Part shown: positions 1 through 12,452 of the stretch, piece after piece
Position numbering within the stretch: position 1 is the first letter of the stretch
Layout: each line of letters begins with the position of its first letter
Assembly: GCF_018991925.1 (NCBI RefSeq)
Contig: NW_024736071.1
Span: 15,015,420-15,079,419 of the forward strand
Length of the DNA: 64,000 nucleotides
Source: Homarus americanus
Taxonomy: Eukaryota; Arthropoda; Malacostraca; Decapoda; Nephropidae
Reading direction: 5' to 3'
Notes under the pieces: generated by a model
What the model saw: the letters and a program-made list of their open reading frames with translations, nothing else
Database searches by the model: none
Told to the model about the DNA's origin: nothing
Position numbers and translations under genes: made by a program

Positions 1-1129
1 CTTGTTTTACTAGACAGAAAAAAAGAAGATATGTGCATTTAAATTTGTAAAAGGAATAATTACTTACCAAATTAGAAAGTGATAATAAAAAAGGTAAGAT
101 GAGTAACAAGGAAGAAAGTGATGGATGGAGACTGAACGAGAGATAAATGGAAGAGGTTAACGTGGCGGAGATCAAACGACTTAACTTGGCGGAAAATGAA
201 GTTCTTTGAAGAGTGGCAAATCATCTATATAATGAGCTTTTAATTAGAAAGAAAATGACCAAGTAGCGAGGTAAGGTATATAGAAACACGGTAACTAATG
301 AGAAATATAATGATAGGTCTACGTAGTGATCCCTGTAAATGTTAACACTGACAATTATAAATAAGATTTTTTGAAAGTTTGATGATCCGTGAAAAAGGTG
401 ACATAGGACAAAGTTTGGTTATGGTTATTTGAAAGGGAAGTGCTTGACGGGAAATATTATTGATGAGGGTTGATATCTTATAAAGAGGGTCAGAGAGGAG
501 AAAGAAAAAAAAAGAAACATATAAAGAGCAGAGAGGGTTAATTGGAGAGACCAGAGAAGCTATGGGTTAATGAAAGGTGCTAATAAGGAGAAAGTTTGGT
601 AAGAGTAGAGAAAGGTCAACCACCAGAGTAAAGGTCAGGAAGGACGGATAAGGTACTGTTCATAAGTCAAATCTTAGTATTTACCATAAAAAGGAGGCTT
701 AATGCTATTAGTATAAGGACTTGTTATTACACACGGAGAACAGGCAACGTAAAATATCAAACAAAATGATGTTAACAAAATACCCCGAACGAAATTGTTT
801 TGCTGGTGACCATGGGACGGTTTATATATATACGTACATCTAAAGAAATATGTATTTTTTTTGTCTTGAAATCCATGACTGATAAAAATAAGGTAGTTGA
901 TAATTTTTACTTTACCTGACATGAACGTTTGCGACTCGGGGGAAAATTTCTGGAAACTAATACTAACGAATATGTAAAAAAAAAAAAAAACACAAAAGAG
1001 AAATCCCGGGAAACAAACACCGCGGGGAATAAATGCTCATTAGTGTCTTTTGTGTATCGTTGTATTTTATTCTTGGTAAGAGTATTTTGTGCCTAATCCT
1101 TGTTTCATAACGCTGATGAAGTTACTTGA
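1..1129. other. unassigned AT-rich DNA
   Basis: No recognisable gene, RNA or repeat family was seen. The longest open frame is an 82-codon minus-strand stretch (674-922) that is hydrophobic, AT-driven and has no splice context, so it is not called. Confidence 0.5.
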
Positions 1130-1345
1130 TGTGGTAGTTGTGATGGTTGTAATGGTTGTAATGGTAGTGATTATATGGGGTTAGTGATGGTGATTGTGAT
1201 GGTAGTTGCCTTGGTTGTTATGATGTTCTTTGTGATGATAGTGGTTATGGTGGTTCTTGTGGTGGTTGTGTTGATAGTTGTTATGGTGGCTGTTGTAGAA
1301 GTTGCAACGATAGTGGTTATTTTGGTTGTGATGGTTCTTTTAATA
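1130..1345. repeat. cryptic TGG/TGT/GAT-rich simple sequence
   Basis: This is a strand-biased run of imperfect triplets (gtgatggtagttg, tggttgtgatgg and similar) with no stable period. It is low-complexity DNA produced by slippage and carries no supported gene. Confidence 0.75.
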
Positions 1346-2803
1346 GTAATGTAACAACCACTATATATTTTGCTATCACCGTTACCGATAATACCACTAT
1401 AGTGTACATTTTACCTGTACCACCATTATTCTTGACCTTTCTCGGTAACTCATTTTTGTTCAAGTGTGGTCGGGCATGTGCTCAGTCTCCCGCCACTTTT
1501 GTTGTAGTTTCGAGCTCACAGTGACAGACGTCGAGGAGTCATGTTGTGATCAGAATTTACTGACCTAGGACATGTTGGCCCAGGCGGTCAGGATGAATCA
1601 TGAACGACGGAACGGGGCAAGGCCATTCTATCCTTGGCCAGCGGTTTATGTACAAGAATTTATAACTGACTCGGTAAAGTGTTGGGCTGGGTATTGTGGG
1701 TTAAGGTAAATTCCCAACTTAATTTCAACTCTGTCTCTAGAAATGTTTTAGTATAAATACTCATTATGCAGCAGCAGAATGTTGAACAAACTACGTCATA
1801 TCATGATTACTAAGGAACCCAAAATAGCTCCTATAATGTGCTGTTATTACTACCTCAGGCTTGTTCGTGCAAATTCAACTCGTGAGATTTTGCAAAATAA
1901 TTTAAAGTCTAAACACCTGTAATTAAATCTTTGGTGACAAAATAAGCGCCAAGAAGCAGAGATACGAGACATCCTCCTCCGTTTTTTCAGGACATATATG
2001 TTATGATAAAGCAAATTTATAATCATTTACTTCTAATTATAATATGAAGCATCAAAAGATAATGGTTTAATCATCTGAGTTTCATGTTGCATGACACAGA
2101 ATCCAACATATTAGAAGATAACCAAAAATAGAAGAAAAAAAATGCTCTCCAAGTCAACTGTTTATTTGAGCGGAAATGTTCACCTAAATATGGAAACAGT
2201 AATTACAACACGGCAATGGGTCATGGAATCACATTACAAAATATTTTAGTCCTGAAAGGTAATTTTTGCTGGTGAATAATTTTTTGCAGGGACTCAGCTG
2301 TGCCAATATCGTCCAGCGAAATGTTTTGAGGTTATTCTTGGCCAGCAAGCCTCTGGATCTCATCATATATTTCCCCCTATTTGTTTCAAGATTTATAAAG
2401 GATAGAAAAGATGATACTGTTCAATTATTCATTAACGGATGAGTAAGAGTCTCCTGCGGCTGCTTTTAATATTGATAGAGTTTAATCTGATATATTGGAT
2501 ATAAATTAAGCCTTTTTTTAATGCTTATTTTGAAGTCCTCTAAAAAAAAAAACACAGAATTAAGCATAAGTTTATCTGTCTTGATTCTCATACCAGTTTA
2601 ACATGAGAATCAAATATGGTGTATACAGTATACTTTGTGTCATCGTCTACAACACATTGTTCAAATACACCTGTACTTTTGTCTTGAAATATTTCGAAAC
2701 CAATTGTATAAATTATATTTGTTTAACGTTTGGTTTAAAATGGAAGTTTTGTTAATGAATCGCCATGCATGGAATTTAATGTGTTGGTTGTTTTCATGAG
2801 TTT
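1346..2803. other. unassigned AT-rich DNA
   Basis: No gene or repeat family was recognised. 1450-1690 is somewhat richer in GC than its surroundings but is closed in all frames. Confidence 0.45.
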
Positions 2804-2827
2804 ACACTACACTACACTACACTACAC
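2804..2827. repeat. short ACTAC pentanucleotide microsatellite
   Basis: About five copies of a CACTA-type pentamer lie inside an otherwise unremarkable AT-rich stretch. Confidence 0.85.
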
Positions 2828-3164
2828 CCTGTTACAATCCTGTCCAATACATTATCCGAACAATAACACGAATTTTGCTCATATGATTTACAGTACAGCC
2901 AACCACGCAAAAGGTAGAATTAAATTATATAGCACGCTGCTGTTAATAATTCTAAATCATGAAGTAGAAAATTCATGCTTAATTTTTGTTTTGGCATGAT
3001 AATTTTTTTTATATTGGGATAATAATTTACCAACAAAGGAACAAAGGGTAAACTCTCCTCCATCAGTTTCGTGTATTGTTATATCACAAATTGTAGAAGT
3101 AGTTACCTTTATCTGGAAAATCTTCAACCTCTCGAATCATTATTTGTGAAAAAAGTATTAAAAT

Positions 3165-3657
3165 CAGTGTTACATTGATGGTATGGTACTATAAAACAGT
3201 GTTACATTGATGGTATGGTATTATAAAACAGTGCTACATTGATGGTATGGTATTGTAAAACAATGTTACATTGATGGTACTGTATGGTGTTATAAAACAG
3301 TGTTACATTGATGGTATGGTATTATAAAACAGTGCTACATTGATGGTATGGTATTATAAAACAGTGCTACATTGATGGTATGGCATTATAAAACTATGTT
3401 ACATTGATGGTATGGTGTTATAAAACAGTGCTACATTGATGGTATGGTATTATAAAACTATGTTACATTGATGGTATGGTATTATAAAACAGTGCTACAT
3501 TGATGGTATGGTATTATAAAACTATGTTACATTGATGGTATGGTGTTATAAAACAGTGTTACATTGATGGTATGGTATTATAAAACTATGTTACATTGAT
3601 GGTATGGTGTTATAAAACAGTGTTACATTGATGGTATGGTATTATAAAACAGTGTTA
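3165..3657. repeat. 32-bp minisatellite, 15 copies
   Basis: Fifteen near-identical units are followed by an 8-bp partial unit. The core of each unit reads acattgatggtatggtatta, and copy 4 carries a 5-bp insertion. The unit start varies between cagtg and ctatg. From copy 7 on these two types mostly alternate, which gives a 64-bp higher-order period and points to recent duplication of a dimer. Most units end with ataaaa. The unit is not a multiple of three and no reading frame stays open across the array. Confidence 0.97.
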
Positions 3658-4939
3658 AGTCAAGTAGAAATTTCTAACACAAAAATACATATAGTTTGTG
3701 TGAAGGTAACATAGAGCCTATACATGTACAGTACTTTAGTATTCGTTTTTAGTCTGCATTAAACATTCTTACTACAGTATATCATAACAGAATCTGACAA
3801 AAAGTAGTCATTTGATTATTTGGTCATTCTGATAGCCCTCTATGATAGTTAAAAGAAGCCACGAGTAATAATTTTCAAAACCAGGAAAGTTCAGCGAATT
3901 GAGTCTCCTGCTAACGATATCACCGGAGACGCGGACGTCACCAAATTGGTCTCAGGTTTACCGATACTTTGTAAGGGTGAACCTCCATGGATCCAAATTC
4001 AGTAATGATTGGGATTTGGCATTCTGGGTATTAAGATAAATTCCTCCGTAAGATTCCACCTACTATTCACCCCTCTCCTCCCTGAATAAAATTAAAATCT
4101 AATGAATAAATTACCCAAACCGCAAGAAATAATTCAATGGACAATGATAAAGAGATCTAGTTTTCAATGGATACGACTTAATACTGTGGACACTTAAAAA
4201 AAATTCCATTATTTTTTTCTCAGTGTATTGATTTACAAAAATTACATCCTTAAACCCCGAGTTGGTGAAACACAGACACACAGACATACAGCAACGAATT
4301 TTTCTGTTTGATCAACCACCTTTCCCGCCACTATTGTTTTCAAAAGCTCCTATTCGGGGGATATTATACAATGAAAAGTGATGTAACGGGTGCAAGAAAT
4401 ACACTGTTTATAATCAGGGTTGGAGTTGGTATACAGAGAGAGATAACATTTTTTTTTTTCAAACGTGAATTTAAGAGGCGGCGGTTATAGATATTGAATT
4501 TTTACACACGCACAGTATCCTGGGATCCATGTCATGAACTTACTGAAGAGGAACCCGAAGATGTCGTATAATCTGTGACCTTTATTATGAGATAAGGAAG
4601 CTATAAAAAAGGGTTGAACTGTAACCTACAAGACAAGTGACTGGAGGAAAAATAAAACAGTCTTTAATTGTGGGCTATAATTTGACAGGAGAGAGGAGAT
4701 AGAAGAAGTACAGTAGATGCCTTAAACTTAGAATCATTCAAGATTTTTTTAAGAGCTCGCATGGTATTGGAGAAGAGTTTCATTAGCTTTAATTTAATTT
4801 AAGTATGCCTATTGTGACTTAATCGTTTTTTAGATAGTATTAAAACCTAGAAAAGATATTTGAATATATATTTTTCTTAATTTTTAGGTATTAACATGTA
4901 AACTAACTTGATTTCTTGAAACTTTTATTAAATTCTTAG
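3658..4939. other. unassigned AT-rich DNA
   Basis: No gene or repeat family was recognised. A 60-codon frame at 4308-4490 contains a poly-T run and is not supported. Confidence 0.45.
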
Positions 4940-5396
4940 GTGAGAATTAAAATGATAAAATACTTGAGATCGTGTGATTTGTTCTACTCTTGTGATATTG
5001 TGTTATATCCAATACTGAGGTATCCTGACGGGCAGATTTATTTCCCCGGTGAAATTTCTTCCGAAAAGGTATCATCTGTTCACTGGGATATAAACACGAA
5101 AAACAAACGAATTAAGAGAATTATAGGAAGGAAAATAAATGTTGAGTGGTGAGAAAATAGTGGGGAGTGAGGAGGATGAGTACACGCGTATGGTGGAGGC
5201 CGATATGAGGGATTTGCTGCCCTCCTGGACTAACTCTAAGCCACAACAGGACATCCAGCGGAATAAGAGCTTTAAGGTCAATTACTTTAGAAGTCCGCCG
5301 GCACAGACGACCGACCACAGGCGGGATCAAGGAACATTAAGACGTTTCTCAATTATGGTATTGAGGTATTGGTTTGCAGCTCTTGATGAAAAGTAA
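4940..5396 (+). other. two overlapping short open frames, hypothetical
   Basis: Two frames lie close together on the + strand: 70 codons (4940-5152) and 85 codons (5139-5396), overlapping by 14 bases in different phases. The second has an acidic, charged start (GSEEDEYTRMVEADMRDLL) and codons richer in G and C than the surroundings, so a decayed coding segment is possible. No family was recognised, and no good splice acceptor or donor brackets it. It could be a fragment of an unidentified transposon or a chance frame. The overlap in different phases would fit a single frameshifted pseudogene. Confidence 0.22.
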
Positions 5397-6878
5397 TAAA
5401 TCAGGCTTTAAAAGTAATCTAAGATAAAGTATGCAGAAACAGTAATTAAGAAATACATAATGATAAATAGCAACCTTAGTTATTGAATATATTGTATGTT
5501 TTGTAAAAGCAATAGAAGATCACTACCGCCGGTGGCATCAGACGAGCCCTTTCCAAGATACACAACGGTGAATGACACAAAGAAAAAGAAATAACCACAG
5601 CACTCATGGGCAAGAACACACAGTATATTATTTTATATATTTTACTCGGCATCATTATGTAGTTAGTGTCCAGTTGTCTTTATAATAATTTCCTATGAAT
5701 ATCCTGTTTTTTTTTACAATATATTTTTCCTTTATATTATTTGTTTTCATGTTAATCGATAGACATACTGGATACCGCCAACATCACTTGAGATATTACC
5801 CATATATCCCTGGGCAGAGCCAAGACAAAGGCTGGGTCCGAGGATTGTGGATACAGTATTATAACTTTGTGAATAGTTAACCCTGTTAGCAAAACAACCT
5901 CGATAGTAACTTTAGGTCGTCAAAATTATGCAAAGCACTCGGCCTACAAGTTGTGCGAGCGAGCGGAGTATCTCAGAGGCGGAGGCAGTTCTAGTCGCTG
6001 ATGAGAACACGATGTACAGTTCTCTTTGAATCCCAGAAGGTAATTGGAAGTGTATAAGGAAATTCTGTAAAATATATAATACACACACACTGTATATTAT
6101 GCTATAGAAAGTAAAATATATATATATATACAGGTATATAAGATTCATGACCATTAATTCCACGCATCATTAACATTGCACAATGTACTCTCTATGTTCA
6201 CGGTACCTACGTAAAACCAAGATTAATGTTGTAAAAGAAAAGTCCTGGAAACCTTTAAGGAAATAATGTAATTGTTATTAATCCCGGTTATTTTCACAAT
6301 ATTATTTCACCAAGACCTAAGTGAGCTCTAGTGACGTCACAGGGTCTTAAGACTGTAAATATCATGCTCGTTGAGTAACTTCATTCTTCAAGTAAGTGAA
6401 ATTTCGTGTACGTATAAATATATTTGTGCATGTAGACTACATTTATAACGCAAAGACTTATTTACTGCTACCTTCTAGTAAGACCTCATTAAACTACAAG
6501 CCTTTCCTGTCGTGTAATAATGACCAGCGTCTATTTTATCCCCTCCTGATATACTTAATATAGTCTGTATATATATAAATTACAAAACTCTCGCTCCTAA
6601 ATCCCAAGGTTGCGAAAAGAAACTACCCGGAAAATATAAATATGAAGCGTGGTTGTAGCTCGTTTTCTCAACAGCCGTGATGAAGGGTGTCCTAAACTCT
6701 ACTTATCTTGGATGTGCTTCACCAGCGTCTGCCTGCCATTATGCATATAGGTTGTTTTTGCTATGGGGAAGCGTCTATATATCACTGGGAAACGTCTGAC
6801 GGGTGGATACAGTTTCTATATTTTTTTCTCGGTGGGTTGTTTTGATGGTTTTTAGCGCATGATACTGTTATTTGAACC

Positions 6879-6880
<2 letters not shown>
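5397..6880. other. unassigned AT-rich DNA
   Basis: No gene was recognised. The stretch contains only short CA and TA runs near 6080-6130. Confidence 0.45.
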
Positions 6881-6954
<74 letters not shown>

Positions 6955-6959
6955 CGCGC
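6881..6959. repeat. (TG)33(CG)n compound microsatellite
   Basis: This is a perfect TG tract followed by about 13 bases of alternating CG. The whole tract is alternating purine-pyrimidine and is therefore a potential Z-DNA segment. It creates a meaningless CVCV-type open frame. Confidence 0.98.
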
Positions 6960-9289
6960 ATGCCCTATGTACTGTATATACACATACACATTTACAAATA
7001 GTATGGTGTTTGCTCTGAACCTTAGATATGGCTGCTTAATTCAGTGACCTTATATAACAAAAAAAGTATTTCAACATTTCGTGAGACATTACACCGACCT
7101 GACCTCCTGGGGACTTGAAAGTGCCTACATTTTTTTTCGTCCATGATTTGATTGACGAAATTTTCCAAAATATCGCCACAATTAGATTTCAATTACTTTA
7201 TTTGCTGAAAATATTATTCGACTTTTCATAGGCGATAAAAGCATCTTCTGAGAGAAACTATATCTCGCGGGAGATCAACAGCTGTTTTCTCTAAGAACGT
7301 GTGTCTAACGCCCGAAGTATCTCTAACTGGCATTGTCTCAAAATTTCCCCTAATTAATTGTTTGCATCTACTGAGGTTCTTCAGTCGTACAATGTAATTA
7401 TGTGTATCACTTCCTAGTATTGTTAACAACATATTTCTTATCATTGAATCGTTTAAGCCTTAATCAGAATATTTTCTCTCAAGCCATGTAATTCATCTCA
7501 AAACTAATTAGAGAATATCCCATTAAAGATTTCCCCTAGTTACGTATTAATCCACAAATTACCTTGTTCTAAAACCACTTTGTTTTATAGTTCAAGATTA
7601 CACGTAGGAGACTTAGTAGTGCTGTAAAACATGAACACTCCCGAGTCGCTTTGTGGGCCTCAGACCTGAGAGAGCCACACCTGGATTCTGTTTCTGTCAA
7701 CTTATATGTGCAGTGATGTTTTTGACCAATAAGAATATTTTATTTATTTTACAGTCAGTCTAGGTAATATTCTATTTACTAGTAAATTTTGAGCTTCGTC
7801 ATTGTGTTTAGAAATTTGCATATTTTTTCTGGTAAACATTATGACCATAATGAGTCGGGGCCAGGGAGGGAAGGATGGAGTAACAGCGCCACCTACAAAG
7901 TCTTCGAATTACGAAGAAAACTTTACTCACTCTGGGCTTCCTCCCTCATCCATCTTGCCGTAGGAAAAAAAAAAGAAGAAAAAAATACCGCCCCCCCCCC
8001 CAGGGGTTCATCCGCCCTAATATATGCAGAACTAAATCATCCACGATTTATTGCGTCATATGGACCCAGGATTTTATTTGATTTTACTTGTATAATTTAT
8101 ATTTTGTAAATGCGAGAGTATTTTGTATTTTTTTTCACAAAGAGATCCATTGATTTTGTATGATGATGCATAGCCCAGGTTATCCCGTCAAGAATTATCT
8201 GGCAGCAACTCAAGACATAAGGGGACGATTTTTACCTTTCGTTAAGGGATTTAAGGCTCAGTCTAATGATCGTTCGTGTTGAATTCGTTTATATTAATGT
8301 GTTTGTTTCTCTTCTGCTTCCCTCCTTGTTTAAGTATGTAGATGACGTGATTAATGTGTGTGTGTGTGTTTGTGTGTCTCGTTAGGTATACTCGTACATA
8401 CTCTAGCGTAAACTATGAATCCATATAAAGTGATTGTAATATGATTGAGTGTCGTGTTTATATGGTGGGTGTGTGCGAGGGCTCTCATGTACAGCGGTCC
8501 CTCCCTCCTTTGACGAATATTTCCAACCATACATAAATTAAACTGTAAAAAGATAACTCATCCAAATATAATGTAAGAATATAGCTGTCTATTAATTCTC
8601 TTCAATAATGCCGCAGTCAGAAATTCCATAGATTCAAAGAAATATATAATCTACCTGAAGCCTTTAGCAATTCATTTCAATATTCAGTTTACTAGGAGGG
8701 ACTAGCAGTGGCCTTATTTGAGATCGTGATGTATCTTTAAGACGAAATCTACATATTAGATGACTCCTTCAAATGGTGATGTTAACTCATGAAAAAATGT
8801 CATTGGCTTTTTTTGTGAATAACTTTTTTTCTGTCTGTTCTTCACGCCAACTCCCTCTCCTTACCCCCCCTCTACTCCCTCCCTTCCTCCCCCACCCGTC
8901 CTCTCTCTCTCTCTGATTCTCCTGCCTTCGCCCTCCTCCGCCGCCTCCTCCTGCAAGTATATACAGCAACCTTATTTACAAAGTGACTTGATGCGGACGT
9001 AGCAGGACGCGCAAATGCATCCTTCTAGGGCATCGTTAGGCTGCAGAGGCCCCCAAGTGCACCTTGAGGACCTCTCCTCGACTTTAAGATCCTCGTCTCT
9101 AAAGATTTTCCTCACCAAAGGTATTCAAGCCTCAGTACACCCAAGCCAGTGCCTCCACGTGGTTATTCCTCGTTTATGCTGGGATGACTTCTTGATGGCA
9201 GTCCTCGGGTTTACAACTTCACTACACACACACACACACTCGAAAAAGAAACAAATAAACATATCTTGAGGGCAATATACTAGGGAAAT
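6960..9289. other. unassigned DNA with C/T-rich patches
   Basis: No gene could be supported. A C run (7989-7999) and a pyrimidine-rich patch (8836-8955) are the only simple structures. Open frames at 7226-7444 (minus, 72 codons) and 7789-8109 (plus, 106 codons) show no recognised family and no splice context, so they are left uncalled. Confidence 0.45.
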
Positions 9290-9560
9290 TGGGTGCAGAA
9301 TATGAGAAAAGTAGAAAGACCAGATACTAGGAGAAAATGTGTCGAGCAGAGAGAAGATCAGAGTCTGCTCAAGTGGTATGAACGTATTGATAAAATGGGA
9401 TGTGATAGATTGGCAAAAGAGAGTGTAGGAGGGAGAAGCGAACTCCAAGGAGATGAAAGAGTGGAGTGAAGGACGCACTGCAAAGGATGGAATGGACGTC
9501 CGGCAGCAGTGGTGAGAGTGAATTAGGGGAGAGCTGGGCGTCACGAGATTATTGGGTAAG
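9290..9560 (+). pseudogene. decayed LINE reverse-transcriptase C-terminal fragment
   Basis: Read across frameshifts, the + strand gives the tail of a non-LTR retrotransposon ORF. First comes LLKWYERIDKMGCDRLAKR, which matches the family pattern LRW(F/Y)GHxxRMxxxRLxKRV. A shifted frame then gives RTPRR followed by KSGVKDALQ, and another gives GMDVRQQW. These correspond to the RRGRPRxxWMDGVKxAL...RGM segment found at the end of many LINE polyproteins. At least two frameshifts and several stops show it is dead. The reverse transcriptase core and endonuclease are missing, as expected from 5' truncation. The long minus-strand frame across this region is an antisense shadow. Confidence 0.7.
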
Positions 9561-9715
9561 AACGTGCTGGTGGTGGGTGATGCTGGACGGTGTAGCGCCA
9601 CAGAGTAAACTAATGTACACTCGGTGGAACAAAAATACTGTACCTCTCTTATAGTAGTAATAAAAGAACATGTTTGTGCTTTTGCTCTTTTGTTTGGCCT
9701 AATATAAATACTGAT

Positions 9716-9915
9716 GGAGCGCGGCTGTCTCGTCGATGCAGCGCTCACCTCATGTTCCGTGGGTCGGTGTTTCGATTCTCGTGAGCTCCCAGTGAAGGCG
9801 GTCGAGTGCAGTACCAGCCATACTGCCTCCTTGTGTATCGAAAGGCTTAGTATACAGTGTCGGCCTACTGTATCTACACTGTCCCTAATGGTCAGTCATG
9901 CCTTTAGGAAACACT
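9716..9915 (+). mobile_element. SINE candidate with 74-nt tRNA-like head
   Basis: Positions 9716-9789 could form a tRNA-like fold. The ends ggagc and gctcc pair as an acceptor stem 74 nt apart, and tttcgattct resembles a pol III B box near the T-loop position. The following ~115 bp (about 9800-9915) recur at 52636-52757 with the same order of blocks (cgagtgcagtacc, ctgcctcctt, cactgtccctaa). Two copies of a body behind a tRNA-like head suggest a SINE. The A box is poor and no target duplication was found, so the class is tentative. Confidence 0.42.
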
Positions 9916-9963
9916 TTAATTTTTCACTAAATTCTGAGAGGGAACAGGCTTGAAAGGGTTTTT

Positions 9964-10098
9964 ATACATACATACATACATACATACATACATACATACA
10001 TACATACATACATACATACATACATACACACACACATAAATACACATACATACATACATACATACATACATACATACATACATACATACATACATACA
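9964..10098. repeat. (CATA)n tetranucleotide microsatellite
   Basis: About 135 bp of TACA repeats, interrupted once near 10027-10050 by CA and ATAC variants. Confidence 0.97.
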
Positions 10099-10695
10099 CT
10101 ATATTGATCCCTTCTAAAAGTTATTTCTTAGCCAGGTATTCTGACTGACGAAGCTTAAAAAACACGATCCAGAAGCACAAAATAACAATAAGTTTATCCT
10201 TACTCCAGAGAGCTGCCTACTGAATGTGTCCGTGGCACTCACACACCAAACTGTGGGGTCAAGAGCGACATGATGACATCTGCTACACGTAGCTACACCA
10301 CATGCCTCCATACCTAAACTGGCTAGATTCACAAAGATTCGCATTAATTGCTGCTAAGGGAACCTGTCACGTTATGATAAAGTCTCATTGAAACCAGTTA
10401 GTCTTATTCTTCACGCAAAAAGTTTAGAATATTCGGCCCCTGACTTGTGTGCATAGGAGAAAGTTTGCGTATACAAAACAAAGTATTTTATGAGACGATG
10501 TAATATGTATTTGTTTCGTTATTATAAAGTTGATATTAATTTCCCTCTTCATAGCCGGATGAACATTTTTTTAATATATTTATCAGTATCTTAAAAGTTC
10601 ACAAAACTAAACAAATCGAATTTAAAACTAAATTTTGCTATCGTATCTTACCTGACGTATTTAATATACAGAAGGCTAGTTTGACTTGACCTTCC

Positions 10696-10697
<2 letters not shown>
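10099..10697. other. unassigned DNA
   Basis: No gene or repeat family was seen. A 76-codon minus-strand frame (10114-10344) has no recognisable features. Confidence 0.45.

Positions 10698-10789
<92 letters not shown>
10698..10789. repeat. poly(A) plus (TA)n tract
   Basis: Nineteen A are followed by a perfect (TA)n of about 73 bp. A poly(A) run beside TA could be the scar of a retroposed element, but no body was recognised upstream. Confidence 0.97.
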
Positions 10790-10793
<4 letters not shown>

Positions 10794-11396
10794 TATATGA
10801 TAATCAAATCACCTGTTCCGGGTTGCTATCGCCGTCACGTACAATCAGGAAAAAACCCCACCTGAAATTGTATAGTGGAACACGGCCCTCGCTCGTCTTT
10901 AACGCCTCGCAAAAATTTTTTTTTTATGTATGACAGACGAATGACAAAGAGAGCAGTAGGATTATCATTTACTGTTATGTTATGAAAAGCGGTGGTTTTA
11001 GTGTCATTATTTCTGAGAACTGATGTGCAGTAGTTATTTCTGTGTTATCTTCCCAAAAGAGGACTGACAGGATACTACTATAGTTGCCAAAGAGTTATAA
11101 CATCATTTTCCCGAGACTTCTTGATACTCTGTCTTTACTAGATTATTTTATCCTTCATAGTAACTTCTCGTGTAAGATTATTTTCCTCCAAAGTCGACCT
11201 GGAATTAATTTATTATTTAACTGCAATTTCTCGTTTTAAGTGGGTAATTTCAGAGAGTTCAAAAGTGTGTTTGTGTGTTTTATTGATGTTACTTCTACTT
11301 TTAATTCTTCAAAATGCGAGTTTAAGAGGAAAATTAGACCTTAAATTTCTCAAGGAAATACACCTCAGAGGTGGACACGTAAGATGACTATTGGAA

Positions 11397-11435
<39 letters not shown>

Positions 11436-12007
11436 ATCCACAATACATTTCGTTGTTGTTGCAATAGCTCAGAGAAAAATGTATCCTCATGGCTGTTGTA
11501 GCGAATTCTGTTTGTTGAATTGGAACAAAAAGAAAGACCTGTTACGATTACCTGATATACAGCACACGAGAAAACCGCCCAATAACACAACACCGCACAC
11601 AAACAACACGCCAGTCGTCCCTAATACATAGGAGGGATCATCAGTCTTAACCATTAATATTTACGCCAGTTTCAATAAAACCCGATGTTTCTTTGATACT
11701 CGATGTACTGTTATCTAATAGAACAAGAACTGACTGATTTATCATGCATAGTACAGGGACCACACAGCTTTGATCTTACATAATGACAAAGCCTCTAATT
11801 CTCCCTCATCTCATTTATCTCTGTTTTACATTGAAGGAATCGAGATAAGCAGGATGGTGTATCTACTGATGACGACAAATAAACAAGGGAATGTATGTAT
11901 TGTATATAAGAATAGTGGTAATATAAGCGGTGTTGTGGATTGTAGGACATAGTAAGATTATCATGATTGACTATAAATACCTGACTGATTCTTGACCATG
12001 GGATATT
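10790..12007. other. unassigned DNA around a GA tract
   Basis: Apart from the GA microsatellite listed separately, no gene or repeat family was recognised. Open frames at 11309-11602 and 11770-11952 are not supported. Confidence 0.45.
11401..11434. repeat. (AG)17 microsatellite
   Basis: A perfect AG dinucleotide run. Confidence 0.97.
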
Positions 12008-12066
12008 TTATTTATTTTTTTTATTTTTTTTATTTATTTATTTATTTTTTTTATTTTTTTTTTTTT
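12008..12066. repeat. T-rich TTTAT-type simple sequence
   Basis: A run of T blocks broken by single A at 4-7 bp spacing, ending in a pure T run and then GGGTGGGGGGG. Confidence 0.85.
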
Positions 12067-12303
12067 GGGTGGGGGGGTTAAGAAAAAGGCAACAACTAGA
12101 ATGTCTTAAGTTACCTAGGGAAAATAATCTATGGGAAAGGCTACCTAAAAAAAGACAGCGAATAACACATAAAAAGTGCAATGAAGCCCAAATATATCAT
12201 AAGAAATATTAATTTAACAATTATTTATTTTTTCTAAAGTCTTTACCGTCTTCATAAGAGCTGTAATTAAACTACTCTTGGTCTTATTATTTTTGCGGCA
12301 CAC

Positions 12304-12452
12304 AACGCAATGCAACACAAACAACACAACACAACACAACAACACAATACAACTCTAACATAACACAACACAACATAGCACCAACATAACATAGCACCAA
12401 CATAACACAGTACTAACATAACACAGCACCAACATAAAACAGTACCAACATA
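12304..12452. repeat. 16-bp minisatellite, left part
   Basis: Irregular CAACA repeats pass into units close to cataacacagcaccaa. The same repeat resumes at 12786, so the array has been split by the SINE that lies between. Confidence 0.85.

Noticed and set aside
3165..3657. CRISPR-like array
   Set aside because: The units are contiguous with no unique spacers, and the DNA is eukaryotic.
6859..7047. Open frames of alternating Cys-Val, His-Thr or Tyr-Ile at many places
   Set aside because: They are direct translations of (GT)n, (CA)n and (TA)n microsatellites and have no independent coding support.
9125..9748. 207-codon minus-strand open frame, the second longest
   Set aside because: It is antisense to a LINE relic recognised on the + strand and ends in a CA-derived stretch; Ser- and Phe-rich with no domain.
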